In this document: positions 5,742 to 7,053 of the stretch, piece by piece | Layout: every line of letters starts with the position of its first letter | Numbering within the stretch: position 1 is the stretch's first letter | DNA from: Chloroflexota bacterium | GTDB lineage: Bacteria > Chloroflexota > Dehalococcoidia > UBA2247 > RBG-13-53-26 | Direction: 5' to 3' | Length of the DNA stretch: 7,053 nucleotides | Assembly: GCA_017885485.1 (NCBI GenBank) | Contig: JAFNFZ010000247.1 | Location: forward strand, 3,747 to 10,799 | The notes under the pieces: model-generated | Seen by the model: only the letters and a program-made list of their open reading frames with translations | Databases searched by the model: none | Told to the model about the DNA's origin: nothing | Translations under genes and position numbers: made by a program

Positions 5742-5750
5742 ATTCTATCA
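5742..5750 (-). promoter_or_regulatory. Extended -10 promoter for the tautomerase gene
   Basis: On the minus strand the sequence is TGATAGAAT: the TGn extension followed by TAGAAT, 5 of 6 matches to the consensus. No good -35 is visible, which extended -10 promoters tolerate. Initiation near 5735 would give a leader of about 40 nt. Confidence 0.45.
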
Positions 5751-5758
5751 TGGCGCAC

Positions 5759-5787
5759 TTGCAAATTGCCTCAGCAAGCCCTAAAAT
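5759..5787 (+). promoter_or_regulatory. Sigma70-like promoter for the TPR-gyrA unit
   Basis: TTGCAA (5759-5764) and TAAAAT (5782-5787) are separated by exactly 17 bp, with 4 of 6 and 5 of 6 consensus matches. It is the best promoter in the window. Initiation near 5794 excludes the far-upstream GTG at 5711 as start of the TPR gene, and gives a leader of about 75 nt to the TTG at 5870. Its -35 region overlaps the upstream part of the divergent tautomerase promoter. Confidence 0.55.
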
Positions 5788-5869
5788 CCTGTCGAGCTTT
5801 GGAGTAGAATATCATCGAAGGAAGGATATCGTCCAAGAGCCCGTCCCACTCTTACCCCGGGGGTGTAGA

Positions 5870-7053
<1,184 letters not shown>

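Noticed and set aside
5711..5869. N-terminal extension of the TPR protein to GTG 5711
   Set aside because: It would cross the best promoter in the window, has no ribosome binding site of its own, and its residues are not TPR-like.

Overview
The window reads as ordinary bacterial chromosome of roughly 55% G+C, densely coded, with clear Shine-Dalgarno sites and sigma70-like promoters. A HybB-type hydrogenase membrane subunit, a long acid-tailed L25 (CTC type), a TPR protein joined to gyrA and the style of the GyrA N-terminus would fit an anaerobic or facultative lineage such as the Dehalococcoidia (Chloroflexota). That placement is an impression from protein style, not a search result. I see no CRISPR array, insertion sequence, phage gene, tRNA or rRNA.

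Layout. (1) 1-1134, + strand: end of a HybB/NrfD-like quinone-interacting membrane subunit, cut by the window edge and apparently the last gene of its operon. (2) 1135-1398: noncoding, with three closely spaced inverted repeats after the hybB stop, then the leader of the next gene. (3) 1399-2067, +: a nitroreductase-family flavoprotein. (4) 2068-2401: 334 bp with no intact gene. On the minus strand it holds what looks like the broken N-terminus of a Memo/AMMECR1-associated protein, and on the plus strand a promoter almost touching the next start codon. (5) 2402-3154, +: a small alpha/beta hydrolase with a complete catalytic triad and a short cap. (6) 3356-4027, +: ribosomal protein bL25 with its own promoter and strong ribosome binding site. 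(7) 4088-5359, -: a CNNM/CorC-type membrane protein with a CBS pair, convergent with bL25 across a shared hairpin. (8) 5502-5693, -: a 4-oxalocrotonate tautomerase-family protein. (9) 5870-6682, +: a TPR protein with a conserved-looking but unrecognised C-terminal domain, divergent from the tautomerase through an overlapping promoter region. (10) 6688-7053, +: the start of a type II topoisomerase A subunit (gyrA), immediately behind the TPR gene.

The genes do not form one pathway. The units are hybB (end of an upstream operon), the nitroreductase, the hydrolase, bL25, the tautomerase-CNNM pair and the TPR-gyrA pair. I found no convincing new defence or mobile system. The points most worth a second look are the Memo-type remnant, the natural Ala/Glu pair in the quinolone-determining region of GyrA, the TPR-gyrA coupling, the near-leaderless hydrolase promoter, the hairpin cluster after hybB and a 15-bp tandem repeat before the CNNM gene.
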